The position numbers and the translations under genes are program-made. From Chloroflexota bacterium (lineage in GTDB: Bacteria > Chloroflexota > Dehalococcoidia > Tepidiformales > Tepidiformaceae), in assembly GCA_016234445.1 (NCBI GenBank), contig JACRBT010000014.1:1-64000 (forward strand): 64,000 nucleotides of DNA, given 5' to 3'. The notes under the pieces were generated by a model. That model saw nothing but the letters and a program-made list of their open reading frames with translations, searched no databases and had not been told where the DNA came from. Each line of letters begins with the position of its first letter. The first letter of the stretch is position 1. Shown in pieces: positions 33,584 to 42,692 of this stretch.

Positions 33584-34840
33584 TCAGCGCCCCTGGCGGT
33601 CGGTGATCCCCGGGACCGGGTAGGCGCGGGCGAACTCGGCGACTTCGTGGCGGACGGTCTCGCGGACGCCGTCGCCGTCGGGGTCTTTCATCACGCGGCA
33701 GATCCAGGCGGCGACGCGGTGCATTTCGTCCTTGCCCATGCCCCGGGAGGTCAGGGCCGGGGTGCCCATGCGGAGCCCGCTGGTGATGAAGGGCGAGCGC
33801 TGGTCCCAGGGGATGGTGTTCTTGTTGGCGATGATGCCAGCCCCCTGGAGGGCGTTCTGGGCCTTCAGACCGCTGATGTTCACCGAGTTGCAGTCGATGA
33901 GGATGAGGTGGTTGTCGGTGCCGTCGGAGACGAGGCGGAGACCGCCCGACTTGAGCCCCTCGGCCAGCGTGGCGGCGTTTTCGACGATCTTCGCGGCGTA
34001 GGCCCGGAACCCTGGCTGCAGCGCTTCGCCAAACGCGACGGCCTTCGCGGCGATCGAATGGAGATGGGGGCCGCCCTGGGTGCCGGGGAAGACGGCCTTG
34101 TCGATCGCGTCCGCGAGATCGGCCGTGGTCAGCGCGAGGGCGCCGCGGGGGCCGCGGAGGGTCTTGTGGGTCGTGGTCGTGACGATGTCGGCGTGCTTCA
34201 CGGGCGACGCGTGGACGCCGCCGGCGACGAGGCCGGCGATGTGCGACATGTCGACCATGAGGAGGGCGCTGCAAGCCGTCGCCACTTCGCGGAAGGCGGC
34301 GAAATCGATCGCGCGGGGATAGGCGGTGGCGCCGGCGACGATGACCTTCGGCTTCGCGGCCATGGCAACGGCGCGGACGGCAGCCATGTCGATGGCCTCG
34401 GTCTCGCGGTCGACGGTGTAGGGGACGAAGTTGTAGAGGCGGCCGCTGAAGTTGACCGGCGAGCCGTGGGTGAGATGCCCGCCCTGGGTGAGTTCCATGC
34501 CCATGATCGTGTCGCCCGGTTCGGCGACGGCGAAGTACGCGGCCATGTTCACTTCGGCGCCGCTCGTCGGCTGGACGTTGGCGTGGTCGGCCCCGAAAAG
34601 CTCCTTCGCGCGGTCGATGGCGAGTTGTTCGACCTGGTCGCTGAACTCGTTGCCGGCGTAGTAGCGCTTGCCCGGGTAGCCCTCGGCGTACTTGTTGGTG
34701 AAGACGGAGCCGGTCGCTTCAAGGACGGCGGCGGAGGCGTAGTTCTCGCTGGCGATCATCTCCAGCGTCTCGACCTGCCGCACCTCTTCGCGGGCGATGA
34801 TTGCGGCGACGGCGGGATCGGTTCGGGCGAGGACGGACAT
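33584..34840 (-). CDS. glyA: Serine hydroxymethyltransferase
   Basis: The protein has 418 residues, the normal length. Motifs: LEMIASENYAS, KYAEGYPGKRYYAG, QPTSGAEVNMAAYFA, the PLP-lysine segment VTTTTHKTLRGPRGA and FPGTQGGPH. It interconverts serine and glycine with tetrahydrofolate, supplying one-carbon units. GGAGG lies ~5 nt before the ATG. In the usual GPRGG motif the last Gly is Ala here, a minor variation. Confidence 0.97.
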   Translation of the reverse strand: MSVLARTDPAVAAIIAREEVRQVETLEMIASENYASAAVLEATGSVFTNKYAEGYPGKRYYAGNEFSDQVEQLAIDRAKELFGADHANVQPTSGAEVNMAAYFAVAEPGDTIMGMELTQGGHLTHGSPVNFSGRLYNFVPYTVDRETEAIDMAAVRAVAMAAKPKVIVAGATAYPRAIDFAAFREVATACSALLMVDMSHIAGLVAGGVHASPVKHADIVTTTTHKTLRGPRGALALTTADLADAIDKAVFPGTQGGPHLHSIAAKAVAFGEALQPGFRAYAAKIVENAATLAEGLKSGGLRLVSDGTDNHLILIDCNSVNISGLKAQNALQGAGIIANKNTIPWDQRSPFITSGLRMGTPALTSRGMGKDEMHRVAAWICRVMKDPDGDGVRETVRHEVAEFARAYPVPGITDRQGR

Positions 34841-34870
34841 AGAGCCTCCGGGGGTATGCGAGAGCTAGCA

Positions 34871-34884
34871 GGGTACAGGGTACA
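34871..34884. repeat. Heptanucleotide repeat (GGGTACA)2
   Basis: Two perfect tandem copies lie in the divergent gap between glyA and the NucS-like gene. The array is short but of the same 7-base class as the others. Confidence 0.5.
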
Positions 34885-35048
34885 GGAGGAGGAGCTGGGG
34901 GTCAGGCACTGGAGCAATTGCAACCACGATCGCCCCCAAGCGTTAGACTAAGCCGGGCCTCAAGGGCTCTGCCCGGCCTCTCCGCTCGTTTGTGCTGTCG
35001 CGATCTCTGCGCGGCGCCGTAGCGGCCGTCACGTTGGGAGGCGCATAG

Positions 35049-36080
35049 TTGCTGTACATGCTGAAGCAGGTCGAAGCCGCCACGACGTTTGTGCGGCTGA
35101 TGCCCACGACCATGGCCGCGCAGGGTCTCAAAGAGAAGGCGATGGAGGAGTGGCTTGCCGCCAACCCGCATGCTGTGTTGCCCGAGGAAGAGCGAGCGTT
35201 TGTGATATCACAGGCAACGTCATTCGAGAACCTGGTTGATATTCTTGCCGTTGATCAGAAGGGCGATCTGGTCGTAATTGAGATCAAGCGAGGCCAGACA
35301 CCTCGCGACGTAATCGCACAAGCTTTGGAATATTGTTCGGATGTCGAAACTTGGGATTACCAGCAGCTCAACGCCCGAGCGATCAACTACTTCCGAAGCA
35401 AGGGACTTCAGTATGAATCCCTCTCGGGAGCTTTCGAAGAGATCTTCGGAGTCTTACCGGGGGAGGTCGACGAGTCGCGGTTCAATCAGCAACAGCGTAT
35501 CTTCATTGTCGCCGAAGCAATAGAGCAAAAAGTCGAATTGACGTCCAGATGGTTGCTCCGCAGGGGCATCGACATTGCCTGTATCCAGTACGAGTGCTTT
35601 CGCACAGCGGACGGCCAACTGTTTCTCGATTTCCGTGAGATTGTGAGGCGGGACGAAGCCCCTGCGCCGGAGGGGCCCCGTAAGGTCCGGGCCTCGGCGC
35701 CAACGGAGGAGGAGTTCGTCGACCAGATGTCCGGGGCGGCCCAGGTGCTCTACGGGGAACTGAAGCGGCGAGTGCGGGCCTTCGGCGATGATGTTCAGTC
35801 AGGCGCGACTGCGCTCTATCTCAAGTTCGTAGCCGGTCGCAACTTCGGGGAGATTCACCACATGAAGGCCGGCCTGCGTGTATACGTCCGGCCGGAAGGA
35901 TTCACCATCCCTGAGAGCGGAACAATGGAAGTGGAGGGGTTGCGGGTTACTCGCGTCTCGGACAGGTACATTTGGACCCTCAATCACTGGTTCACAGTGG
36001 CTTCCGACGCCGACGTGGACGCCGCCGAGCGACTGCTCCGCCGGTCGTACGATGCTGTTCATGGCCGCGTGGGCGTGTAG
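35049..36080 (+). CDS. NucS/DUF91-like nuclease with C-terminal DUF5655-like domain
   Basis: The protein has 343 residues. Residues 28-160 are a PD-(D/E)xK nuclease of the DUF91/NucS type: Asp64 in NLVDILAVD and Glu78-x-Lys80 in VVIEIKRG, then ALEYCSDV. Residues ~225-335 (LYLKFVAGRNFGEIHHMKAG, then LRVYVRPE) resemble DUF5655, a DNA-repair/defence-associated add-on. The gene is noticeably more AT-rich than its surroundings. TTG 35049 is chosen because GGGAGG ends 7 nt before it; ATG 35058 is the alternative. The likely role is DNA cleavage in repair or defence. No partner genes are adjacent. Confidence 0.8.
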   Translation: MLYMLKQVEAATTFVRLMPTTMAAQGLKEKAMEEWLAANPHAVLPEEERAFVISQATSFENLVDILAVDQKGDLVVIEIKRGQTPRDVIAQALEYCSDVETWDYQQLNARAINYFRSKGLQYESLSGAFEEIFGVLPGEVDESRFNQQQRIFIVAEAIEQKVELTSRWLLRRGIDIACIQYECFRTADGQLFLDFREIVRRDEAPAPEGPRKVRASAPTEEEFVDQMSGAAQVLYGELKRRVRAFGDDVQSGATALYLKFVAGRNFGEIHHMKAGLRVYVRPEGFTIPESGTMEVEGLRVTRVSDRYIWTLNHWFTVASDADVDAAERLLRRSYDAVHGRVGV

Positions 36081-36161
36081 ACGGATCCCACCAAGCGTTC
36101 AGAAACTAGAAGTTCGCCGAACGCCTATGAGAGGAATCTCCCAGCTGACCGCTCGCCCCTG

Positions 36162-36167
36162 TACGCT
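36162..36167 (+). promoter_or_regulatory. -10 element, leaderless start of xdhC-like gene
   Basis: TACGCT lies 6 nt before the ATG at 36174. Confidence 0.45.
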
Positions 36168-36173
36168 ATCGAT

Positions 36174-36998
36174 ATGCTGGAACTAACACAGCGGCTGCTC
36201 CGGGCGGCGGAGGGGGGCGACGCGGTCGTCCTCGCTTCGGTCATCGAAGCGGGGGCGGAGGCGGTGACCCCGGGCGCGCGGATGCTGATTGAAGCGGACG
36301 GCACGCGGATGGGCTCGCTGGGGATGGCCGCGCTCGACGAGGCCGCTGCCGCCTACGCCGCCTCGGCCTTCGAACGTCACGCCGCCGAGACCACGTACTT
36401 CGACGGCACGGCGCTCGCCCCGCGCTTCAGGCAGGGCGCGACTGCCGTCTATATAGAGGTAGTGGAGGCGCGGCCGGTGTTCCTTGTCGTCGGCGCCGGG
36501 CACATTGGGCGGTCGCTGGCGCACCTTGCCTCGATGCTCAACTTCCAGGTGGCGGTGGTCGACGACCGCGACGACATGGCGAACGCGGAACGCTTCCCCG
36601 AGGCCGACGAGGTCATCTGCGCGGATTACGAGGAGGCGCTGGACCGCTTCCCGATCAACTCCAATACGACCATTGTGCTGGTGACGCGCGGCCACAAGCA
36701 GGACGAGCTTTCGCTGCGCCACTGCCTCGGCCGGGGGGCGGCGTACCTCGGGATGATCGGTTCGAAGCGGCGGACGGGCGCGGTCCTCCAGCACCTCCGT
36801 GACGACGGGTTCGACCCCGAAGAGCTGGCGAAGGTGCGGACGCCAATAGGGCTCGACATCGGGGCGGAGACGCCGGAGGAGATCGCGATCGCGATCATGG
36901 CCGAGGTGATCATGCTTCGGCGCGGGGGGACGGCGAAACCGATGTACCACCGGCGGCCGCACCACGCTCCCGGCCCGCGCCCGGATCCGCGCGCGTGA
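36174..36998 (+). CDS. XdhC/CoxI-family molybdoenzyme maturation protein
   Basis: The protein has 274 residues. The N-terminal XdhC_CoxI part (1-95) is followed by the Rossmann domain beginning PVFLVVGAGHIGRSLAHLA, then VVDDRDDMANAERFPEADEV, IVLVTRGHKQDELSL and YLGMIGSKRRT. The ending PIGLDIGAETPEEIAIAI is diagnostic. Family members bind and sulfurate or insert the molybdenum cofactor, usually for xanthine-dehydrogenase-type hydroxylases. No such hydroxylase lies next to it; the Mo enzyme at 24612 belongs to a different superfamily, so its client is probably elsewhere. Confidence 0.92.
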   Translation: MLELTQRLLRAAEGGDAVVLASVIEAGAEAVTPGARMLIEADGTRMGSLGMAALDEAAAAYAASAFERHAAETTYFDGTALAPRFRQGATAVYIEVVEARPVFLVVGAGHIGRSLAHLASMLNFQVAVVDDRDDMANAERFPEADEVICADYEEALDRFPINSNTTIVLVTRGHKQDELSLRHCLGRGAAYLGMIGSKRRTGAVLQHLRDDGFDPEELAKVRTPIGLDIGAETPEEIAIAIMAEVIMLRRGGTAKPMYHRRPHHAPGPRPDPRA

Positions 36999-37003
36999 GG
37001 GGG

Positions 37004-37506
37004 CCCCTCACCCCCTGCCCCCTCTCCCGCTGCGGCGGGCGAGGGGGTGGTAGGGAACGAACGACGCGGCGTGCTGCGAGAGGTGGGCTCCGGGACGCCG
37101 AATGCGAAGGCAGGCGGGGCAACCACTCCTTCACAGTCGTGGCACGGCGAGGGGGCCCTCACCCCCTGCCCCCTCTCCCACTGCGGTGGGCGAGGGGGTG
37201 GTACGGAGCGAACGACGCAGCGTGCTGCGGGAGGTGGGCTGCGGGACGCCGAATGCGAAGGCAGGCTGGGCAACCACTCCTTCACAGTCGTGGCACGGCG
37301 AGGGGGCGGCGGCTCCTGCAGGCCCGCTGCGGCGGGCGAGGGGGTGGTAGGGAACGAACGACGCGGCGTGCTGCGGGACGCCGAATGCGGAGGTAGGCGG
37401 GGCGACCACTCCTTCACAGTCGTGGCACGGCGAGGGGGAGGCTCCGGGACGCCGAATGGGGAAGCAGGTGGGGCGACCACTCCTTCACAGTCGTGGCACG
37501 GCGAGG
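37004..37506 (+). repeat. Tandem array of the composite R1+R2 element
   Basis: Two full units (R1 at 37004-37047 with R2 at 37122-37143; R1 at 37155-37198 with R2 at 37273-37294) repeat with a period of 151. Two shortened units follow, with R2 cores at 37405 and 37476. This array fills the gap between the convergent xdhC-like and P-type ATPase genes. No gene is supported here. The first R1 begins 6 nt after the plus-strand stop codon. Confidence 0.9.
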
Positions 37507-37548
37507 GGGATGACGAAGGCGCGAACGGACCGCTGCACTTAAGGGGCG

Positions 37549-40080
37549 CTACGCGGCGGCGGGGGTCGGCTTTCTGCCCTTCCAGGGCTCCAGCCAGAGC
37601 GTTGTCGCGGCGGCGACGAGGAGGGCGACGCCGAGTTCGGCCGGGCTCGGGCCTTCCAGGCGCATGGCGTCGTTCAGGCCGGGGAGGTAGACGATGGCGA
37701 CGAGCAGGGCGAGGGTCGCGGCGACGACCGGCAGGAGCGTCTTGCTGCCGCGGTACTTCGCCCGCCAGACCGGCGCATCGGGTGAGCGTTCGACCAGCAC
37801 CATGATCGTTTGCCCCAGGACCATCGCCGTGAAGGCCATGCCCCGGGCGTGCTCTTCGGGGACATCCGCCGCCAGCCGTGCGAGGTAGAGGGCGACTGTC
37901 GCGGCCGCGAGGGTGAAGCCAGTCGCCAGGGGGCGGGCAGCGTGGCGGCGGCTGACGAGGGGCTCCGATGGGCTTCGCGGCGGCCTTTGCATGAGGCCAG
38001 GCGGGGGCGGGTCGCCTTCGAAGACGAGCGCGACGGTCGGGTGGAGGATCAGCTCGAGGATGACGAGGTGGACCGGGAGGAGGAGGAGCGGTTCGCCGGT
38101 GAGGGGGACGGCCATCGCCACCAGGAGCAGCGGCACGTGGAAGCCGACGAGGTAGGCCACGGCGCGGCGAAGGTTTTCGAAAATCCGGCGCCCGTCCCGG
38201 ATGGCGCCGACGATGGTCGAGAAGTCGTCGTCGATGAGGACGAGGGTCGCCGCCTCGCGGGCGACCTGCGTCCCGCGGCGCCCCATGGCGATGCCGATGT
38301 CGGCCTCCCGCAGAGCCGGGGCGTCGTTGATCCCGTCGCCGGTCATGGCCACGGTTTCGCCGGCGGCCCGCAGCGCCCGGACGATCTCGTACTTCTGGGC
38401 CGGCTGGGTGCGCGCGAAGACGGTGGCGTTGGCGATGCGCTCGGCCCGCCCGCCGTGGCTGAGCGCGTCCAGTTCCGCCCCGGTGATGATGTCGTCTTCG
38501 GCCGCGGGAAGATGGAGGCTGTTGGCGACCGCCATCGCCGTGATCGGGTGGTCGCCGGTGATCATCACGACCCGGATCCCGGCGGCGCGGCACTCCTCGA
38601 GCGCGTCGAGAACCCCCGGGCGCACGGGGTCGGAGAAGGCGACGAGCCCGAGGAAGCGGAGGTGACGTTCGTCTTCGGTTCGCCCCTGCGGCCCACCCGG
38701 GAGTTCGCCCGCGGCCACGGCGATGACGCGCATCCCTTCCGACGCCAGGGCGGCATTCGTCTCCTCCGCGGTCCGGCGGTCCGGCTCGGAGAGTGCCGCC
38801 ACCGCGAGGATGCCTTCGAGGGCGCCCTTCGCGAAGACCTCGTGGCGCCCGTCCCGCTGCCAGACGCGCGAGAGGTACTTCGCGGCGGGGTCGAAGGGGT
38901 GCTCGGCGACGGACACGAGACCCCCCGGGAGGGCGAGGCCGGCGGTCCCGGCGTAGCGGACGATGGCGACTTCGAGCGGGTCGAAGGGCTGGGGCTCGGA
39001 GGCGAGCATGGCGGATTCGAGGAGGGCTTTCGCGGCCGCGCCGGGGGCTTCGCCGCCGCGAGTGACCTCGGTCCCGGCGGCGAGGGCCGCGACTTCCAGG
39101 TGGCCGAGGGTGAGCGTGCCGGTCTTGTCGGTGCAGATGACGGTCGTCGCGCCGAGGGTTTCGACCCCAACGAGCCGCCGGACGAGGGCGTTTTCCTTCG
39201 CCAGCCGCCACGCCCCGAGACCGAGATAGAGCGTGAACACCATCGGGAACTCTTCCGGGATGGCGGCGATGGCGAGGCTGACCCCGGCGATCAGCGCCGC
39301 CCCGGTGCCTTCGCCATAGGCGAGCTGCGTCCCCACGACGACGACGCAGACGACCCCGCCAATCGCCGCGAACTGGCGGACGAGGCGGTTGATGAGCGCC
39401 TGGAGCGGCGTCGCCTTCTGCTCGATGGTCGCGACGAGGGTGCCGACCTGGCCGAAACGGGTGGCGGGGCCGGTCGCTCCCACGCGGAAGAAGCCGCGGC
39501 CGGAGAGGACGTTGGTGCCGGCGTAGAGGGCGTCATCGTCGTCGCCGGCGCCGGAGTTGGCCTTTGCCACGGGGTGGGATTCGCCGGTGAGGGACGACTC
39601 GTCGACCATCAGTCGCGCCACCCCCACGAGCGTCCCGTCGGCGGGGATCACGTCGCCTTCGCGGACCAGGAGGAGGTCGCCGGGAACGATCTCGACGGCG
39701 GGGATGGAGGCGGCGCGGCCGTCGCGCCAGGCTGTTGCGAGTGGGGCCGTGAGCTGGCGCAGCTCGGCCAGGGCGCGCTCCGAGCGGGCTTCGAGGAGGT
39801 AGTTGACCCCGGCGATCGGGATGATGGCGGTGAGGGTGACGACGGCGTCGAGGTAGTTGCCGAGGGCGATGTAGATGGGCGCGGCGAGGAGGAGGAGGAT
39901 CGCCATCGAATCCACGAGGGGGCGGACGAAGCGGAGGAGGGCGGGGAGACGGCGGGCTTCGGGCAGGAGCCGGTTGGGGCCGTGGCTGCGAAGAAGGGCG
40001 CGGGCTTCGGTGGCGGAAAGCCCGGATTCCCCCGGCGGGGGGGCCTCGGGAGGTGGGCGCTGGGCAGCGTCAGCCGGCAC
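37549..40080 (-). CDS. P-type cation-transporting ATPase (P2/P3-like)
   Basis: The protein has 843 residues. The order is: cation ATPase N-terminal domain, two helices, actuator domain with the LTGES loop, helices, phosphorylation site VICTDKTGTL, then the nucleotide domain, MTGDGINDAPAL hinge and C-terminal helices. No N-terminal metal-binding Cys motif and no CPC motif are present, so it is not a heavy-metal pump. Calcium, magnesium or proton transport is likely, and the ion cannot be fixed from sequence. The start is GTG 40080 without a clear ribosome site. Its TAG stop lies in the repeat tail GGGGCGCTA. Confidence 0.92.
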   Translation of the reverse strand: MPADAAQRPPPEAPPPGESGLSATEARALLRSHGPNRLLPEARRLPALLRFVRPLVDSMAILLLLAAPIYIALGNYLDAVVTLTAIIPIAGVNYLLEARSERALAELRQLTAPLATAWRDGRAASIPAVEIVPGDLLLVREGDVIPADGTLVGVARLMVDESSLTGESHPVAKANSGAGDDDDALYAGTNVLSGRGFFRVGATGPATRFGQVGTLVATIEQKATPLQALINRLVRQFAAIGGVVCVVVVGTQLAYGEGTGAALIAGVSLAIAAIPEEFPMVFTLYLGLGAWRLAKENALVRRLVGVETLGATTVICTDKTGTLTLGHLEVAALAAGTEVTRGGEAPGAAAKALLESAMLASEPQPFDPLEVAIVRYAGTAGLALPGGLVSVAEHPFDPAAKYLSRVWQRDGRHEVFAKGALEGILAVAALSEPDRRTAEETNAALASEGMRVIAVAAGELPGGPQGRTEDERHLRFLGLVAFSDPVRPGVLDALEECRAAGIRVVMITGDHPITAMAVANSLHLPAAEDDIITGAELDALSHGGRAERIANATVFARTQPAQKYEIVRALRAAGETVAMTGDGINDAPALREADIGIAMGRRGTQVAREAATLVLIDDDFSTIVGAIRDGRRIFENLRRAVAYLVGFHVPLLLVAMAVPLTGEPLLLLPVHLVILELILHPTVALVFEGDPPPPGLMQRPPRSPSEPLVSRRHAARPLATGFTLAAATVALYLARLAADVPEEHARGMAFTAMVLGQTIMVLVERSPDAPVWRAKYRGSKTLLPVVAATLALLVAIVYLPGLNDAMRLEGPSPAELGVALLVAAATTLWLEPWKGRKPTPAAA

Positions 40081-40177
40081 TGTGGCCGAATCGGGCGGCG
40101 CTGGCGGCGGCGGGCGCGGTGGTTGGGCGTCGGATCACGGCCAGTCGAGTATACAAGCCTGCAGGCGACGCTCATGG

Positions 40178-40217
40178 CACAATCGGGGGGATGACCGCGC
40201 CCGGACGCCGCCCGTGA
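40178..40217 (+). promoter_or_regulatory. -10 element and 8-codon leader frame
   Basis: CACAAT (40178-40183) lies 7 nt before an ATG at 40191 that opens an 8-residue frame (MTAPGRRP). Its TGA at 40215 overlaps the GTG at 40214 of the next frame, suggesting translational coupling. Confidence 0.4.
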
Positions 40218-40450
40218 CCAGCCACTTGCGCCCGGGATCGCTGCCTCCAGGCCCGCCCCGCTACGCCGCCCGCTGCCGCTTCGTCCAGGTGACGCTTGGT
40301 TCGAACCCCGGCGGGCACCTCGTGAACCTTTGCCGGCACGTCGTCCGCGACGGGATGGAGTGTGTCGGCCCCTTCCTCGACGACACGGAGACAATGTGCG
40401 GCCTCTGGGAGTTCGGCGAACGGGTGCACGAGCCGCCGGGGCGGGGGTAG
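40214..40450 (+). CDS. Small Cys-containing protein of unknown function
   Basis: The protein has 78 residues if started at GTG 40214. Residues 20-70 read RCRFVQVTLGSNPGGHLVNL, then CRHVVRDGMECVGPFL with a further CGLWEF, giving four Cys that could bind a metal. The start overlaps the stop of an 8-codon leader frame. I do not recognise a family. The interval between the ATPase and the AlbA_2 gene otherwise holds nothing. Confidence 0.5.
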   Translation: MTSHLRPGSLPPGPPRYAARCRFVQVTLGSNPGGHLVNLCRHVVRDGMECVGPFLDDTETMCGLWEFGERVHEPPGRG

Positions 40451-40534
40451 TAGCGATTCGATCGTGCGAGGTGTTGGCGGCCTGGCGGTTGTTGGGACGG
40501 CGCCAAAGGCGGCACCTCTGCTCGCTGTCGAGAA

Positions 40535-42445
40535 TCAATCGTTGGGGGCCAAGTAACGCTGGGCGGGGTGAGTGGGGTGGGCGGGATACATGAGGCGGAG
40601 ACGCGAGCTCCTGCTGAGCGCCCGGACAGAGGCCTTCACCGTAGGCTCGCTGCGTTGAGTAATCAGGGCGAGTTCGCGGATAGAGAGCGGCGTCACGGCA
40701 CAGAGCGCCTCGATGACAGCATCCCGTGTTCCGGCGTCAACGTGGCGCTTTTGGCGAGTTGGTTCTGCGATGAGCAGAAACTGACTTGCCAGACTGCCAA
40801 GGCCGTCTCGGAAACTATCCAGGGCCGAGGCGAAACTGTCCAAGCTGGGAGTGGAACTACCCGAGCTAGTCTCGGAATCATCTATGCTGGCCACGGGCCA
40901 GAACGTGGGCTGGGACTCGCTCGCTGGGCGAGGTGAGTCCAGTCCTGGCTCGTCGGCCATCGCAGACGCGGCGTCCTGCAAGGCACCTTCACTCAGCTGA
41001 TAGCGCGCGCCCCGACGATCACCCAGCATGACGAGGATTCGGCGGTCTCTGAGTCCTACGAGCACCTTGGTGGCGTCGGCCGGATGCAGTCCTGTGAGCC
41101 GCCTGAGCGTTACGTTGTCGGTTTCCCCATCGTGGAGAGTCGCGACGAGGGCCACCTGTTCGGGTTCGCTCAGGTCAGGGTCGAGCATATTGAGCCAGGC
41201 GCGGTCCTCGGCCGAGAACATGTGAACATATCTGAGTCTGAGCTTGAACTCGTAACGCTCACTCCGGGATTCAATCTCCGGCACGCGAAAGCCGAGGCTC
41301 CTCCATGCGTTCAGGATGCTTGGAATGCCAGTTCCGGCCTCTTCAGCCAGGCCAATCAGCCTGAACATGCGGATCAGCGCAGGGTTGCGAGGGTCTGACC
41401 TGACGCCACTGTAGAGGTCGACCTCTGGCACCCGAGAGCTGCCGGGATTTCGGAACACGAACTCGTGAGGCGACCGGAGGATGAGCGACGCATCCGGCTC
41501 CGCATAGTCGGCATGCGCCAGCAGGTTGACGAAAGACTCCCTCAGAGCCGTCTGGATTGGCGTTTCGTCGCGACGAACTGCTCCTGCCAGCCGGAAAGGA
41601 ACCTCGGAGCCCTCGATGAGACGTGGGAAGATGGCCTCCACAGCTCCTAGCAGATTTCCCTCCCATGTAACGCGATCGCGCCAGCGCTCCTCAGGCTCGC
41701 CCTCGTCCAACTGCCTGTAGTCGATGAGGTGCCTGCCTCTCCAACTCCTGATGGAATCGGCCTTGCCGAGCATAAGCAGGCCGGCCACCGTGGGACCTTC
41801 CCGGGAGATCTCGCGATTTCGGTCCCATGCCCCAATAGCTCGCATGAAGCCGATGTCATCGAGGCCGTTGTTTGGGGAGGCCGGGTGCTGGGTTTGGTAA
41901 CGGCGCCGAAAGCCGGCAAGGGACTCGCTGTCGATGTCGTCGATGCCGTGAGCGGTCAGCACCGACGAGTCGGCAGCGATGTCGGAGGCCTCGCGCATCA
42001 TCCGGTCCACTTCGGGTTTGGTGCACCGGTAGTCACCTTCCCCGCGCCGGACGAACGTGCCTACATAAGGGTTCCCGACGATGTAGACCGGTCGGTTTCG
42101 CCTCGACGCCGCTGGAACCCTGATGACCACAACGTCTCGCCCGGCAATCGTCTCCACCGAGGCGTCGCTGGCGCCGCAGACTGGATGGCTGACTTTGCCA
42201 CCGTTGCGGGTTAGGTCGAGGAAGTCCTTCAGGAGCTTGTGGCCGTCGCCGACTCCTTCTACCTCACCCTCATCCGAGACGCCAAGGAGTATCCACCCGC
42301 CGTTGGTGTTTGCGAACGCGCTGACGGTTTCCCACATGCTCTTTGGCAGGCCGCCCTTTGCCGCCTTGTATTCGAGGTCTAGCGACTCCCTGCTTTGGAG
42401 CCGTTCGATAAGTCGTGCGAGAAGGGGTTGTTGTTCGGGCTGCAT
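40535..42445 (-). CDS. AlbA_2/Schlafen-like ATP-binding transcriptional regulator or defence protein
   Basis: The protein has 636 residues. Residues 15-140 are an AlbA_2 domain (LDLEYKAAKGG, then SAFANTNGGWILLGVSDEG). Residues ~290-400 are the RecG_C-like ATPase part (TALRESFVNLLAHADY, and EEAGTGIPSILNAW). A winged-helix stretch follows and a Ser-rich linker (~520-560) leads to a second winged helix (SIRELALITQRSEPTVKAS). Such proteins are called transcriptional regulators; Schlafen-like nucleases also occur in phage defence. Start ATG 42445 is chosen because the AlbA_2 domain starts there and TACAGT lies 13 nt upstream; the open frame runs to 42544. It is slightly AT-richer than average. Confidence 0.8.
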   Translation of the reverse strand: MQPEQQPLLARLIERLQSRESLDLEYKAAKGGLPKSMWETVSAFANTNGGWILLGVSDEGEVEGVGDGHKLLKDFLDLTRNGGKVSHPVCGASDASVETIAGRDVVVIRVPAASRRNRPVYIVGNPYVGTFVRRGEGDYRCTKPEVDRMMREASDIAADSSVLTAHGIDDIDSESLAGFRRRYQTQHPASPNNGLDDIGFMRAIGAWDRNREISREGPTVAGLLMLGKADSIRSWRGRHLIDYRQLDEGEPEERWRDRVTWEGNLLGAVEAIFPRLIEGSEVPFRLAGAVRRDETPIQTALRESFVNLLAHADYAEPDASLILRSPHEFVFRNPGSSRVPEVDLYSGVRSDPRNPALIRMFRLIGLAEEAGTGIPSILNAWRSLGFRVPEIESRSERYEFKLRLRYVHMFSAEDRAWLNMLDPDLSEPEQVALVATLHDGETDNVTLRRLTGLHPADATKVLVGLRDRRILVMLGDRRGARYQLSEGALQDAASAMADEPGLDSPRPASESQPTFWPVASIDDSETSSGSSTPSLDSFASALDSFRDGLGSLASQFLLIAEPTRQKRHVDAGTRDAVIEALCAVTPLSIRELALITQRSEPTVKASVRALSRSSRLRLMYPAHPTHPAQRYLAPND

Positions 42446-42680
42446 GGACGTTGACGCACTGTAGCACGGTGCAGGGCGGCCCTTTGAGGACGACTGCCTG
42501 CCCGGCTCCGCTCCCGCCCCTTGTCGCCCAATGCCCATCGCCACCCCTACCGGTCCTGGCAGCCGCGCTGCGGGTCATGCTCGCGGTCTCGCGTATCCAC
42601 GGCCGCTTCCGCGCCCGCCGCCATGCCATGACCGAATGGCATGGTATCCATGGGGTAGTTCTTTCGGGGGAGCGGGCGTC

Positions 42681-42686
42681 TATCCT
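42681..42686 (+). promoter_or_regulatory. -10 element, leaderless start of LuxR-type gene
   Basis: TATCCT lies 6 nt before the ATG at 42693. Confidence 0.5.
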
Positions 42687-42692
42687 GCGCGC

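Noticed and set aside
36174-36998. XdhC as the maturase of the molybdenum enzyme at 24612
   Set aside because: XdhC serves xanthine-oxidase-family enzymes, whereas 24612 belongs to the DMSO-reductase superfamily; they are also 9 kb apart.
37004-37506. CRISPR array
   Set aside because: The repeats are long (about 150 bases), uneven in spacing, and the between-core sequence is itself repeated, so there are no unique spacers; no cas gene is present.
36626-39211. 861-codon minus-strand frame across xdhC, the repeats and the ATPase gene
   Set aside because: It is Pro/Arg-rich in a second frame of the ATPase gene and runs through repeat units (recurring PCHDCEGVV). The ATPase frame has all family motifs.
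40287-40300. tRNA T-arm-like GGTTCGAACCCC
   Set aside because: No matching acceptor or anticodon stem could be paired around it, and it lies inside a small reading frame.
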